64,000 nucleotides of DNA. Source: Rhodobacteraceae bacterium (ex Bugula neritina AB1). GTDB lineage: Bacteria; Pseudomonadota; Alphaproteobacteria; Rhodobacterales; Rhodobacteraceae. The translations under genes and the position numbers were made by a program. Positions 46,071 through 55,617 of the stretch are shown piece by piece. How positions within the stretch are numbered: position 1 is the stretch's first letter; each line of letters starts with the position of its first letter. The notes under the pieces are model-generated. The model had not been told where the DNA came from, did no database searches, and worked only from the letters and a program-made list of their open reading frames with translations. The stretch covers positions 248,001-312,000 of the forward strand of contig MDLF01000074.1 in NCBI GenBank assembly GCA_001730095.1. Reading direction: 5' to 3'.

Positions 46071-49000
46071 TTATCCCGCCTTTGCCTTTTTCCTCTCCGC
46101 CACGACCTTCTCCGCCAGATCGCGGGCAATGGCAAAGGCGCCTTTGATCTTGTCGCTGTCCTTTTTCCAGTCGCGGCGCACGACGATCTTGTTGTCCTTC
46201 ACCTTGGCCAGACCGTTCTGGCCCTGGATGAACTCCACCAGCCCCTGCGGCGAGGCAAATTTGTCGTTGTGGAACTGGATCGTCGCACCCTTCGGTCCGC
46301 CGTCCATCTTGGCGATGCCTGCGCGTTTGCACATCGCCTTGATCCGCACCACCAGCATCAGCGTGTTCACTTCCTTGGGCAGCGTGCCGAAGCGGTCGAT
46401 CAGCTCCGCGGCGAATCCCTCCAGTTCCACCTTGGTCGACAGCGACGACAGGCGGCGGTAAAGGCCAAGGCGTACATCCAGATCCGGCACGTAATTCTCG
46501 GGGATCAGTACCGGAACGCCGAGGTTGATCTGCGGTGCCCATTGCTCGTCGGCATCCGACAGGCCCTCCATTTCGCCTGCCTTAATCTTGGCAATCGCCT
46601 CTTCCAGCATCGACTGGTACAGCTCATAGCCAACATCGCGCATCTGCCCGGACTGTTCCTCTCCCAAAAGATTGCCGGCGCCCCGGATATCAAGGTCTTG
46701 CGAGGCGAGGGTAAAGCCCGCGCCCAGCGTGTCGAGCGACCCAAGCACCCGCAGGCGTTTTTCGGCAGCCGGCGTCAGACGCTGGCGCGGTTTGGTGGTG
46801 AGATAGGCATAGGCACGGGCCTTGGAGCGGCCCACGCGCCCCCGGATCTGGTAAAGCTGTGACAGGCCGAACATGTCAGCGCGGTGCACCACCATCGTGT
46901 TGGCAGTGGGGATGTCCAGCCCGCTTTCAACAATCGTGGTTGCCAACAGCACATCATATTTGCCGTCATAGAAAGCGTTCATCCGGTCATCAAGTTCCCC
47001 CGCCGCCATCTGTCCATGCGCCACCACATAGGTCAGTTCCGGCAGCTGCGCCTTCAGGAAGGCCTCGACATCCGGCAGGTCAGTGATCCGCGGCACCACA
47101 TAAAAACTTTGTCCGCCGCGGTAATGTTCGCGCAGCAGCGCTTCGCGGATGGTCACCGTATCAAATTCGCTGACATAGGTGCGGATCGCCAGACGGTCGA
47201 CCGGGGGCGTGCCGATGATCGACAGATCACGCACGCCAGTCAGTGACAATTGCAGAGTGCGCGGAATTGGCGTCGCCGTCAGCGTCAGCACATGAATATC
47301 GCTGCGCAGCTGTTTCAGCCGCTCCTTATGCCCGACGCCAAAGTGCTGCTCTTCGTCGATGATCAACAGGCCGAGGTTCTGAAATTTGATATTTTTGGCA
47401 AGCACCGCATGAGTCCCGACCACGATATCGACAGTGCCTTTGGCCAGCCCGTCGCGGGTCTGGCTGGCGTCTTTTGACGTGACAAACCGTGACAACTGCC
47501 TGACAACCAATGGAAAACCACGAAAGCGTTCGGCAAAAGACGCAGCATGCTGGCGGGCCAGCAGCGTGGTGGGCGCCACCACTGCGACCTGCAGGCCGGA
47601 CATCGCCGCCACAAAGGCCGCACGCATCGCCACCTCAGTCTTGCCAAAGCCCACGTCGCCGCAGATCAGCCGATCCATCGGCTGGCCAGAGTGCAGGTCT
47701 TCCATCACGTCCTCAATGGCACGCAGCTGGTCGTCGGTTTCCTGATAGGGGAAGCGGGCGGAAAATTCCTCCCAGGCGTGTGGCGGCGGGTCCATTGCCG
47801 GTGCCTTGCGCAGGGCACGCTCAGCAGCGATACGGATCAACTTGTCCGCCATCTCGCGGATGCGTTCCTTGAGCTTGGCCTTTTTCGCCTGCCACGCGCC
47901 GCCGCCAAGCCGGTCCAGCAGCGCCTCGTCATGGCCGTATTTGGACAACAGTTCGATATTCTCGACCGGCAGGTAGAGTTTTGACTGCTCGGCATATTCC
48001 AGCAGGATACATTCATGGGCCGCGCCAGCAGCCGTCACCACTTCCAACCCCTTGTAGCGGCCGATGCCGTGATCCACATGCACCACCAGATCACCTGGGG
48101 ACAAAGACTGGGTCTCGGTCAGAAAATTCTCTGCTTTGCGGCGTTTCTTTGGGGCCCGGATCAGCCGGTCGCCCAGAACGTCCTGTTCGGAAATCACCGT
48201 CAAATTCGGCGCCTCGAACCCGTGTTCCAGCGCCCAGACCGCCAGATGAAGTCCGGATTTTCCGATGCGGGTGCCGTCCATCACCGGAATGGCCTCGGCC
48301 AGGCCTTCGTCCTCAATCAGGCCGGTCAGACGTTCCCGCGCACCTTCCGAATAGGAGGCAATAAGAACCGGCCCCTCCTGCATCCGCACCTTAATATGCG
48401 CAGCCAAAGCTCCGAAAAGACTAACACTTTCCTGCTGGCGTTCAGGTGAAAAACTGCGCCCGATGCGCCCGCCTGCATCCACCACACCGGGGCCAGAAGC
48501 CTGCGGCAGCGGGTGAAACTGCACTATACGCTTTGCTGCAATCGCCCGCTCCCAGGCGGCATCATCCAGATAGAGCAGCGCTGGGGGTGCGGGTTTGTAG
48601 ACGGTGTCGATCCGTCCCTTCTGTTCCAGCGCGTGTTTGCGCGTGCCATACTGATCCTCGATACTGTCCCAGCGCGCCAGGCGCGCAGGCGTAAGCTGAT
48701 CATCCAGCGTGATGGTTGCCTGCGGCAAGTAGTCGAACAGCGTCTCCAGTTTCTCATGGAAAAATGGCAGCCAGTGCTCAATCCCCTGATGCTTGCGGCC
48801 TGCACTCACCGCTTCATAAAGCGGATCGTCCGTGCCTGCGGCCCCGAATTCGATGCGGTAGTTCTGCCGGAACCGGGTGATCGCCGCCTCGTCCAGAATC
48901 ACTTCGGAGACCGGCGCAAGCTCCACCACCTCCAGCTTTTCAGTGGTCCGCTGACTGGCAGGGTCGAACCGGCGCGCGCCATCCAGCACGTCCCCGAAGA

Positions 49001-49526
49001 GATCCAGCCGCACAGGGCCGCTTTCGCCCGGCGGGAATATGTCGATGATACCGCCGCGCACCGCGTAGTCACCGGGTTCCATGACGGTTGGGCTTTGGGT
49101 AAACCCCATGCGGACCAGGAAATTGCGCAGCGCGCCTTCATCCACCCGGTGATCCACACGCGCAGTAAAGGCCGCCTCGCGCAGCACCTCGCGCGCAGGC
49201 ACACGCTGGCTGGCAGCATTAAGCGTTGTCAGCAGCACAAACAGTTTTGGCATCTGGTGCACCAGTGCCGCCAGCGTTGCCATCCGCGCGGCGGAGATAT
49301 CCGCATTCGGAGACACCCTGTCGTATGGAAGACAGTCCCAGCCCGGAAACACAAAGACCGGCATGTCCGGCGCAAAAAAGGCAAGTGCTGCACGCATCGC
49401 CTCCATTCGCTTGTCATCGCGAGCCACATGCATCACCGGCGCACCGGATGCCTGCACTTCCTTCAGGATCAGCCGGGCATCATACCCTTCGGGCGCACCG
49501 CCCATGGTGATTGCACGCTGTGCCAT
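46071..49526 (-). CDS. mfd: Transcription-repair coupling factor Mfd
   Basis: This 1151-residue ATP-dependent translocase removes stalled RNA polymerase at lesions and recruits UvrA. The N-terminal UvrB-like region opens with GGAPEGYDARLILKEV. The RNA-polymerase-interacting domain has LSPGDLVVHVDHGIGRYKGL and KLYLPVENIELLSKYG. The RecG-like motor has Walker A GDVGFGKTE (about residue 625) and DEEQHFG (about 722), then TIVESGLDIPTANTMVV and GRVGRSKARAYAY. The C-terminal TRCF domain follows. Length is normal. It is monocistronic, convergent with the TPR gene. Confidence 0.98.
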   Translation of the reverse strand: MAQRAITMGGAPEGYDARLILKEVQASGAPVMHVARDDKRMEAMRAALAFFAPDMPVFVFPGWDCLPYDRVSPNADISAARMATLAALVHQMPKLFVLLTTLNAASQRVPAREVLREAAFTARVDHRVDEGALRNFLVRMGFTQSPTVMEPGDYAVRGGIIDIFPPGESGPVRLDLFGDVLDGARRFDPASQRTTEKLEVVELAPVSEVILDEAAITRFRQNYRIEFGAAGTDDPLYEAVSAGRKHQGIEHWLPFFHEKLETLFDYLPQATITLDDQLTPARLARWDSIEDQYGTRKHALEQKGRIDTVYKPAPPALLYLDDAAWERAIAAKRIVQFHPLPQASGPGVVDAGGRIGRSFSPERQQESVSLFGALAAHIKVRMQEGPVLIASYSEGARERLTGLIEDEGLAEAIPVMDGTRIGKSGLHLAVWALEHGFEAPNLTVISEQDVLGDRLIRAPKKRRKAENFLTETQSLSPGDLVVHVDHGIGRYKGLEVVTAAGAAHECILLEYAEQSKLYLPVENIELLSKYGHDEALLDRLGGGAWQAKKAKLKERIREMADKLIRIAAERALRKAPAMDPPPHAWEEFSARFPYQETDDQLRAIEDVMEDLHSGQPMDRLICGDVGFGKTEVAMRAAFVAAMSGLQVAVVAPTTLLARQHAASFAERFRGFPLVVRQLSRFVTSKDASQTRDGLAKGTVDIVVGTHAVLAKNIKFQNLGLLIIDEEQHFGVGHKERLKQLRSDIHVLTLTATPIPRTLQLSLTGVRDLSIIGTPPVDRLAIRTYVSEFDTVTIREALLREHYRGGQSFYVVPRITDLPDVEAFLKAQLPELTYVVAHGQMAAGELDDRMNAFYDGKYDVLLATTIVESGLDIPTANTMVVHRADMFGLSQLYQIRGRVGRSKARAYAYLTTKPRQRLTPAAEKRLRVLGSLDTLGAGFTLASQDLDIRGAGNLLGEEQSGQMRDVGYELYQSMLEEAIAKIKAGEMEGLSDADEQWAPQINLGVPVLIPENYVPDLDVRLGLYRRLSSLSTKVELEGFAAELIDRFGTLPKEVNTLMLVVRIKAMCKRAGIAKMDGGPKGATIQFHNDKFASPQGLVEFIQGQNGLAKVKDNKIVVRRDWKKDSDKIKGAFAIARDLAEKVVAERKKAKAG

Positions 49527-49568
49527 GCGGTTTCCTTTCCGGGTTTTTCTTTTAGGGCAGCACGGTTC

Positions 49569-50090
49569 TTAGAGGGCTCCGATTGCCAGGTTCTGATACA
49601 TGCCCCAGAACGCAGTGACCAGAATGGAGACTGTTCCGACAAACTGAATATACAGGCGGCAAAAGGCCAGGCGCCTGCGCAGGTCCGCGCCTGCTGCCTT
49701 TTCACTGGCAATCCGGCGCGCGGTGAAAAAGCTGATCAGCCCCACGACTGACATCGGAAAGAGCAGCAGGAAAACCGCCTGGGCAATCTCCATCAAATAG
49801 ACAAAACCCAGCGTGGCCAGTGCGGACAACAGGAAACAGGCCAGGGCCACAATCCACGGACCAGACACCTCTGCGATATAGAGCATGCGGTTGATGTTGG
49901 CCCTGGTGACATCCTCCAGGTCCTGCTCTGCCTGGCCGCCGCGGCGGCGTGCCCGGTACACCATGTCGTAAGGGACGCCCAGAATCCAATGGCTCGCCGA
50001 TGACCACAGGACCGCCAGCGAAATCCAATACCACAGGTTGGAAAACGACCGCAGGTCAATCATCTCATAGATAATTTCAAGCAGGTCCAC
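49569..50090 (-). CDS. Conserved inner-membrane protein of unknown function
   Basis: This 173-residue protein has about four hydrophobic helices (FSNLWYWISLAVLWSSASHWI; WIVALACFLLSALATLGFVYLM; AVFLLLFPMSVVGLISFF; YIQFVGTVSILVTAFWGMY) and a cytosolic loop GVPYDMVYRARRRGGQAEQDL. It looks Rhodobacterales-specific. Proteins of this kind are, to my memory, sometimes labelled a SufBCD component, but nothing here supports that. The ATG starts MDLLEIIYEMIDLRSFSN. It lies 42 bp downstream-to-upstream from mfd, same strand, so it may be transcribed into mfd. Confidence 0.8.
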   Translation of the reverse strand: MDLLEIIYEMIDLRSFSNLWYWISLAVLWSSASHWILGVPYDMVYRARRRGGQAEQDLEDVTRANINRMLYIAEVSGPWIVALACFLLSALATLGFVYLMEIAQAVFLLLFPMSVVGLISFFTARRIASEKAAGADLRRRLAFCRLYIQFVGTVSILVTAFWGMYQNLAIGAL

Positions 50091-50274
50091 TCCAGCCCCC
50101 GTCTGCCGCTTCCGGCCCTTGGGGCCTGTAGTCTTGTATCCGGACCTATATCAACCGGGAAGCGCCCGCAGGCAAGCCCGCTTGGCACACAAGTTTATCG
50201 GCGCGGCGAATGTGCCTCTTGTTCCCGGGGCAGCTTCCATGCCACCCATGGGCCAGCCAAAACGAGAGACCGCC

Positions 50275-51273
50275 ATGAAGCCCACCGTCGCGCCCTTTCC
50301 CGCCGCCCGCCTGCGCCGCACCCGAGCCAGCCAGGCGATCCGCAATCTGGTGCAGGAAAACACCCTCACGCCTTCCGATTTCATCTGGCCAGTGTTTGTG
50401 CGCGATGGCGAGGGCCAGGAAGAGCCCGTCGCGTCGATGCCTGGCGTGATGCGCCGTTCAGTGGACAAAATCGCAGAAGCCGCAATTGAAGCCCAGGCTT
50501 TGGGCATTCCTGCCATCTGCCTGTTTCCCTATACCGACGCGTCGCTCAAGACAGAAGACTGCGCCGAGGCCTGGAACCCGGACAACCTGACCAACCGCGC
50601 CATCCGCGCCGTCAAGGACGCCGCACCGGACATCGCGGTGATGACGGATGTGGCGCTGGATCCCTACAACATCAACGGTCATGACGGCTATGTTGTGGAC
50701 GGCGAGATCGTCAATGACGCAACCGTCGAGGCGCTGGTCAGAATGACATTGGCCCAGGCAGACGCCGGTGCCGATATCATCGGCCCCTCAGACATGATGG
50801 ACGGCCGTATCGGCGCAATGCGGTCAGCTCTGGAGCAGGCAGGCCATCACAATGTGGCGATCCTCTCTTATTCGGCCAAATATGCCTCTGGCTACTATGG
50901 GCCGTTCCGCGATGCGGTCGGGGCCTCCGGCGCATTGAAGGGTGACAAGACCACCTACCAGATGGACCCGGCCAACAGTGACGAAGCCCTGCGGCTGATC
51001 GAGCGCGACCTGCAGGAAGGCGCCGACATGGTCATGGTGAAACCAGGCATTGCCTATCTGGACATCTGCCATCGGGTGAAATCCGCATTTGGCGTGCCGA
51101 CCTATGCCTATCAGGTCTCGGGCGAATACGCGATGATCCAGGCCGCAGCGCAAAACGGCTGGATCGATGGAGAAAAAGTGATGATGGAAAGCCTGATGGC
51201 TTTCAAGCGGGCGGGCTGCAATGGCATCCTGACCTATTTTGCGCCGGCGGCAGCCCGGCTGCTGAACGGCTGA
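50275..51273 (+). CDS. hemB: Delta-aminolevulinic acid dehydratase (porphobilinogen synthase)
   Basis: This 332-residue enzyme condenses two 5-aminolevulinates into porphobilinogen for haem and other tetrapyrroles. The Schiff-base lysines are Lys202 (LSYSAKYASGYYGPFRD) and Lys256 (MVMVKPGIAYLDI). The metal loop is DVALDPYNINGHDGYV, with aspartates where zinc enzymes have three cysteines, so this is a magnesium-type or metal-independent form, as in Rhodobacter and Pseudomonas. The ATG at 50275 gives the normal N-terminus; in-frame upstream ATGs are less likely. It stands alone. Confidence 0.97.
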   Translation: MKPTVAPFPAARLRRTRASQAIRNLVQENTLTPSDFIWPVFVRDGEGQEEPVASMPGVMRRSVDKIAEAAIEAQALGIPAICLFPYTDASLKTEDCAEAWNPDNLTNRAIRAVKDAAPDIAVMTDVALDPYNINGHDGYVVDGEIVNDATVEALVRMTLAQADAGADIIGPSDMMDGRIGAMRSALEQAGHHNVAILSYSAKYASGYYGPFRDAVGASGALKGDKTTYQMDPANSDEALRLIERDLQEGADMVMVKPGIAYLDICHRVKSAFGVPTYAYQVSGEYAMIQAAAQNGWIDGEKVMMESLMAFKRAGCNGILTYFAPAAARLLNG

Positions 51274-51423
51274 CAGCGCAGGCCGGACCACAGATGTTCA
51301 CTTCAGCGGGAAGCCGCCAGTCCACGTCCCGCAGCAGATGACAGGCAGCGGTTTTCCGCGTATAACCCTGCTCAGAGCCGGACCAAACCGGCCTTGGAGC
51401 AAATCATTACAGGCACCTGAAAA

Positions 51424-51999
51424 ATGAGCGATAATTCCCCTTTCCGCATGACCCGCCGCGGTTTTGCCCTGACTGCGCTGGCCGGTGCGGGTGTGACCGC
51501 CGCTTGCGGCAATGGCGTCGGCACCAGCAACGCTGCCACCATTGATGCCCGCGTTGATGCCACGCTGAACCAGATGTACAGCCAATACCCCAACACCCGC
51601 ACTCTGGCCGAAAAATCAACAGGCATGCTGGTGATGCCGCTGGTGACTGAGGCGGGGTTTGTCTTTGGCGGCGCTTACGGCCGCGGCGCGCTGCTGATCA
51701 ACGGTGTAACCGTCGATTATTACGCCACCTACAAGGGCAACGCAGGCCTTCAGATCGGCGCCCAGCAATACGCGCATGTGCTGTTCTTCATGACCCAGGA
51801 CGCGCTGGCAGGCTTCCGCCGCTCCTCCGGCTGGGCGGCCGGCGCCGATGTGGAATATGTGATCAAGGACGAAGGCAACGCCCTGTCCGCAGACACCAAC
51901 ACCCTGACATCCCCAATTCTTGCCGTGGTCTTTGCACAGGCCGGCCTGCGTGTGGGCGCCACTTTGGAAGGCACCAAATACACCCGTATCATCCCCTGA
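51424..51999 (+). CDS. SYLF-domain (YSC84-type) lipoprotein
   Basis: This 191-residue protein has a Tat-like signal (TRRGFALTALAGAG) ending in a lipobox-like AAC, so it is probably an outer- or inner-membrane-anchored periplasmic lipoprotein exported through Tat. The rest is the SYLF lipid-binding domain: KSTGMLVMPLVTEAGFVFGGAYGRGALL, VDYYATYKGNAGLQIGAQ and the terminal AVVFAQAGLRVGATLEGTKYTRI. Bacterial members are of unknown function and may bind phosphoinositide-like or other lipids. A strong terminator follows. Confidence 0.9.
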   Translation: MSDNSPFRMTRRGFALTALAGAGVTAACGNGVGTSNAATIDARVDATLNQMYSQYPNTRTLAEKSTGMLVMPLVTEAGFVFGGAYGRGALLINGVTVDYYATYKGNAGLQIGAQQYAHVLFFMTQDALAGFRRSSGWAAGADVEYVIKDEGNALSADTNTLTSPILAVVFAQAGLRVGATLEGTKYTRIIP

Positions 52000-52028
52000 C
52001 CGGATGCGGATCACGCGGCAGGACCGCC

Positions 52029-52062
52029 GCTTCTTCTGGCCGGAAATATCCCCGCCGGAGGC
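52029..52062. repeat. Rhodobacteraceae-type intergenic element
   Basis: On the minus strand this reads GCCTCCGGCGGGGATATTTC followed by CGGCCAGAAGAAG. I recall near-identical strings in many Roseobacter intergenic regions, usually at gene 3' ends. It sits between a stop codon and a terminator, and resembles the element at 36490-36527. Confidence 0.5.
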
Positions 52063-52094
52063 ATGGCCTTTCCAAACGGAAAGGCCATTTTCTT
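52063..52094 (+). terminator. Intrinsic terminator of the SYLF gene
   Basis: A perfect 11-bp stem ATGGCCTTTCC/GGAAAGGCCAT closes an AAAC loop and is followed by TTTCTT. It also lies five bases past the stop of the convergent dehydrogenase gene. Confidence 0.88.
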
Positions 52095-52098
52095 GTTT

Positions 52099-52974
52099 TC
52101 AGCCGTCCAGCTTGCGCAGGCGCTTGAACAGCGACGAAGTATCCCAGCGCCCGCCGCCCATCTTCTGCACGTCCTTGTAGAATTGATCGACCAGCGCGGT
52201 CACCGGCAGGCAGGCGCCGGTCTCATCCGCCGCGTCCAGGCAGATGCCCAAATCCTTGCGCATCCAATCCACCGCAAAACCGTGATCAAAATGATCGTCC
52301 AGCATCGTTTCATATCGGTTGGCCATCTGCCAGCTGCCCGCGGCGCCCTGGCTGATCACCTCAACCACAGCACGCCCGTCCAAGCCTGCCTTCTCTGCAA
52401 AATGCAGCGCCTCGCCCAGGGCCTGAACCAATCCGCCGATGGCAATCTGATTGCACATCTTGGTCAGCTGCCCGGCCCCGCTGTCGCCAATGCGGCGGCA
52501 GATCTTGGAATATGCGTCCATCACCGGCTCCGCCCGGGCATAGGCGTCTTCGTCGCCGCCGCACATCACGGACAGCACACCGTTCTCGGCTCCTGCCTGA
52601 CCGCCGGAAATCGGCGCGTCGACAAAGGCAACTCCTTGCTCCGCTGCGGCCTCGTAAAGTTCGCGTGTGACTTTGGCTGACACCGTGGTGTGATCGGTGA
52701 AAACCGCCCCCTTTGCCATTCCGGCAAAAGCCCCGTCTGCCCCCAGGCAGACAGACCGCAAATCATCATCATTGCCGACACAGGCCATCACAAATTCAGC
52801 GCCCGAGGCCGCCGCCCGCGGAGTTGCGGCGAAATGGCCGCCATGCTCCTTGGCCCAGGCCTTCGCCTTTGCTTCTGTACGGTTGTAGACAGTGACCTCA
52901 TGGCCTGCGGCCTGCAGGTGCCCGGCCATCGGATACCCCATGACACCAAGCCCCAGAAACGCGATTTTCGCCAT
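52099..52974 (-). CDS. 3-hydroxyisobutyrate dehydrogenase family oxidoreductase
   Basis: This 291-residue beta-hydroxyacid dehydrogenase has the NAD-binding GLGVMGYPMAGHL, the substrate loop DAPISGGQAGAENG, the catalytic lysine in GAGQLTKMCNQIAIGGL and the C-terminal helical dimer domain. It could act on 3-hydroxyisobutyrate, tartronate semialdehyde, 4-hydroxybutyrate or a related acid; genomic context does not decide. The ATG at 52974 has AAGGGA eight bases upstream, while the frame stays open to 53160. It is divergent from the acylase gene. Confidence 0.9.
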   Translation of the reverse strand: MAKIAFLGLGVMGYPMAGHLQAAGHEVTVYNRTEAKAKAWAKEHGGHFAATPRAAASGAEFVMACVGNDDDLRSVCLGADGAFAGMAKGAVFTDHTTVSAKVTRELYEAAAEQGVAFVDAPISGGQAGAENGVLSVMCGGDEDAYARAEPVMDAYSKICRRIGDSGAGQLTKMCNQIAIGGLVQALGEALHFAEKAGLDGRAVVEVISQGAAGSWQMANRYETMLDDHFDHGFAVDWMRKDLGICLDAADETGACLPVTALVDQFYKDVQKMGGGRWDTSSLFKRLRKLDG

Positions 52975-53060
52975 CTGCTTTTCCCTTGAACAGTCTTCGC
53001 ATATGTTGGCGCCAACCCTACCACCGCCACCGCCGGGCGCAATCAGCCATGCGGCTGGAA

Positions 53061-55568
53061 ATGACAAAAACCAAGGGAAAACAACCGCTGATGGGACATC
53101 TTTTCCGCTGGCTTCTGCGCATTGCTGCGGGGCTGATTCTGCTGAGCCTCCTGGCCGCAACCCTGATCTATTACCTGTCGTCCCAATCGCTGCCCGAATA
53201 TGATAAGGAGCTGGCGCTGCCCGGTCTCACGTCGCCGGTGGAAATCGTCCGGGACAACGCCAATGTTCCGCATATTTTCGGCAGTTTCGGCGCCAGCGAC
53301 GAAGATGTCTATTTTGGCCTCGGCTATGCCCATGCGCAGGACCGCCTGTGGCAAATGGCCGTAATGCGACGTACCGCCCAAGGCCGCCTGTCAGAAGTAT
53401 TCGGCTCCCGCACGGTGGAGACAGACACTTATCTGCGCCGCCTAAATATCTACGGGCTGGCTCAAGAATCCGTCAAAGTGCAGTCCCCAGAAGCAATGGC
53501 CGCACTCAAGGCTTATTCTGCGGGCGTCAATGCGCGTCTTCAGGAAATCAACGAAGAGGCCCTGGGCCGCGGCGCACCGGAAATGTTCCTGTTCAATATG
53601 CCGCTTCCCCCCTGGCAGCCCGCCGACAGTATTGCGATCATGAAGCTGATGGCCCTGCAGCTCTCAGGCCACATGAAGGAAGAGATCCTGCGCGCCCGTA
53701 CTTCGCTGGCCCTGAATGATGCCGACCGCATTCGGGACATCCTTCCGGATGCCCCCGGAAAAGGCCTGACTGCCCTGCCCGAATATGCCCAACTGGTGCC
53801 CGGAGCCCGGCGTTTTGCCGCAGCGGCGCCGATTGAAGAAAACAGACTTCTGTTTCCTGTTGCCCCGCGCGGACTGGCTGGCGCGTCCAATGCCTGGGCT
53901 GCGGCCCCCAGTCGCTCTGCTGCAGGTGGCACGCTGCTGGCCAACGACCCGCATCTGGGCCTCAGCGCCCCGGGCATCTGGTATCTTGCCCGGCTCGAAC
54001 TGGGCACCGGCGGCGTGATCGGTGCGACCATCCCCGGTGTCCCCGCTGTGATCACCGGTCGCTCGGATGTGCTCGGCTGGGGCGTCACCTCGTCCTATAT
54101 GGATGACCAGGACCTGTTCATCGAAAAGCTGAACCCCGAAAATCTGCAGGAATACCTGAGCGTTGACGGGTACAAGAAATTCATCACGCGTCCCTCCATC
54201 ATAAAGATCAAGGACGAACCCCCCGTCACGCTGACCCTGCGCTGGACCGACAACGGGCCAGTGCTGCCCGGCTCCATGTTCAATCTTGCCGAAATCACCC
54301 CGCCCGGCCATGTGGTATCGCTCAGCTGGACCGTGCTCAGCCCCAAGGACACATCAATGAGCGCCACGATCGGCCTGATGCGCAGTGGTTCAATCCAGGA
54401 GGCGATCATCGCGGGCGAAGATTTTGTAGCCCCTGCGCAGAACCTGACGATGGCGGACCGGAACAGCATTGCCATGAAGACAGTTGGCGCCTTCCCGCAG
54501 CGCGATGCTGCGCATCAAAGCCAGGGCCGCATGCCCAGCCAGGGCTGGCGCCCGGAGAACCGCTGGCAAGGCCGTGCGCCCTACTCGGAGAACCCGGAGT
54601 TCGTGAGCCCCGCCGGAGGTATCCTCGGCAACACCAACAACAAGATCCTCGACCGCCCGTTCCCGAAACATGTCTCGTTTGACTGGGGCGATACCCAGCG
54701 CATCCATCGCTGGGAAAAGCTGATGCAAAACCGCGAAGTACACACCCGAGACAGCTTTATCGAGGCGCAACTGGACACGGTCTCCTATTCTGCCCGCACC
54801 CTGTTGCCGCTGATTGGTGCCAACCTGTGGTTCACCGGCGAGGCCGCACCAGCCGGCACCCGCGAACGTCAGCGCCAGATCGCTCTGACACTGCTGGCAG
54901 AATGGAACGGTGAGATGAACGAGCATCTGCCCGAACCGCTGATCTACGCCGCCTGGCTGCGGGCGCTGCAAGCACGGCTGATCACCGACGAGCTGGGCCT
55001 GGTTGCCAAGTCCTTCCGCCATGTGGAGCCGCTGTTCATCGAGCGGGTCTTTCGCAATGTCGAGGGTGCAGCTATCTGGTGCGACGTGCGCCAAAGCGCA
55101 CCGCAGGAGGCCTGCACCGATATGGCGCGCCTGGCGCTGGATGACGCGCTGATCTGGATTGAGGAAAGATACGGCGACGCGCTGGAATCCCTGCGCTGGG
55201 GCGACGCGCATCAGGCGGTGCAGGACCACGCCGTTCTGGGCGACGTGCCGCTGCTGCGCTACTTTGTCAACATTCGCCAATCCACCAGCGGTGGCGACAA
55301 CACACTGCAGCGCGGCAAAAGCTCGGGCAAGGATCCCGACCCGTTCCAGAACATCCATGCGGCCGGCTACCGCGGTGTTTATGATTTTGCCGACCCCGAC
55401 AGTTCTGTCTTCATCACCGCCACCGGACAATCCGGCCACCCGCTGTCACGCTACTATGACGACATGGCCCAGCTTTGGCGCCGTGGCGAATATGTGCCGA
55501 TGTCGCTGGACGAAGACCTGGCCCGTGCAGCGGCGGTTGGAATAACGCGGATCTCTCCGCTGCAATAA
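53061..55568 (+). CDS. Penicillin acylase family (S45) Ntn-hydrolase
   Basis: This protein of about 835 residues is made as a precursor that self-cleaves before the nucleophile serine at about position 276 (GASNAWAAAPSRS). The N-terminal part has one membrane-spanning or uncleaved signal helix (IAAGLILLSLLAATLIYYL), so the mature alpha/beta enzyme faces the periplasm. LANDPHLGLSAPGIWYLARLE and GRSDVLGWGVTSSYMDDQDL are hallmark segments. Members cleave beta-lactam side chains or N-acyl-homoserine lactones. The start is uncertain among 53049, 53061 and 53091. A strong terminator follows. Confidence 0.9.
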   Translation: MTKTKGKQPLMGHLFRWLLRIAAGLILLSLLAATLIYYLSSQSLPEYDKELALPGLTSPVEIVRDNANVPHIFGSFGASDEDVYFGLGYAHAQDRLWQMAVMRRTAQGRLSEVFGSRTVETDTYLRRLNIYGLAQESVKVQSPEAMAALKAYSAGVNARLQEINEEALGRGAPEMFLFNMPLPPWQPADSIAIMKLMALQLSGHMKEEILRARTSLALNDADRIRDILPDAPGKGLTALPEYAQLVPGARRFAAAAPIEENRLLFPVAPRGLAGASNAWAAAPSRSAAGGTLLANDPHLGLSAPGIWYLARLELGTGGVIGATIPGVPAVITGRSDVLGWGVTSSYMDDQDLFIEKLNPENLQEYLSVDGYKKFITRPSIIKIKDEPPVTLTLRWTDNGPVLPGSMFNLAEITPPGHVVSLSWTVLSPKDTSMSATIGLMRSGSIQEAIIAGEDFVAPAQNLTMADRNSIAMKTVGAFPQRDAAHQSQGRMPSQGWRPENRWQGRAPYSENPEFVSPAGGILGNTNNKILDRPFPKHVSFDWGDTQRIHRWEKLMQNREVHTRDSFIEAQLDTVSYSARTLLPLIGANLWFTGEAAPAGTRERQRQIALTLLAEWNGEMNEHLPEPLIYAAWLRALQARLITDELGLVAKSFRHVEPLFIERVFRNVEGAAIWCDVRQSAPQEACTDMARLALDDALIWIEERYGDALESLRWGDAHQAVQDHAVLGDVPLLRYFVNIRQSTSGGDNTLQRGKSSGKDPDPFQNIHAAGYRGVYDFADPDSSVFITATGQSGHPLSRYYDDMAQLWRRGEYVPMSLDEDLARAAAVGITRISPLQ

Positions 55569-55594
55569 AAAACGGGCGCTGCGGCGCCCGTTTT
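55567..55594. terminator. Bidirectional intrinsic terminator
   Basis: A perfect 9-bp stem AACGGGCGC/GCGCCCGTT with a TGCG loop, extended by A-T pairs, has TTTT on the plus side and AAAA on the other. It serves both the acylase gene and the convergent hflX. Confidence 0.9.
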
Positions 55595-55617
55595 CAATAG
55601 CGTTGCGGCGGATGCCT

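Noticed and set aside
48513-49751. A 412-codon plus-strand open frame opposite the 5' part of mfd
   Set aside because: Shadow of mfd; composition and lack of motifs argue against a gene.
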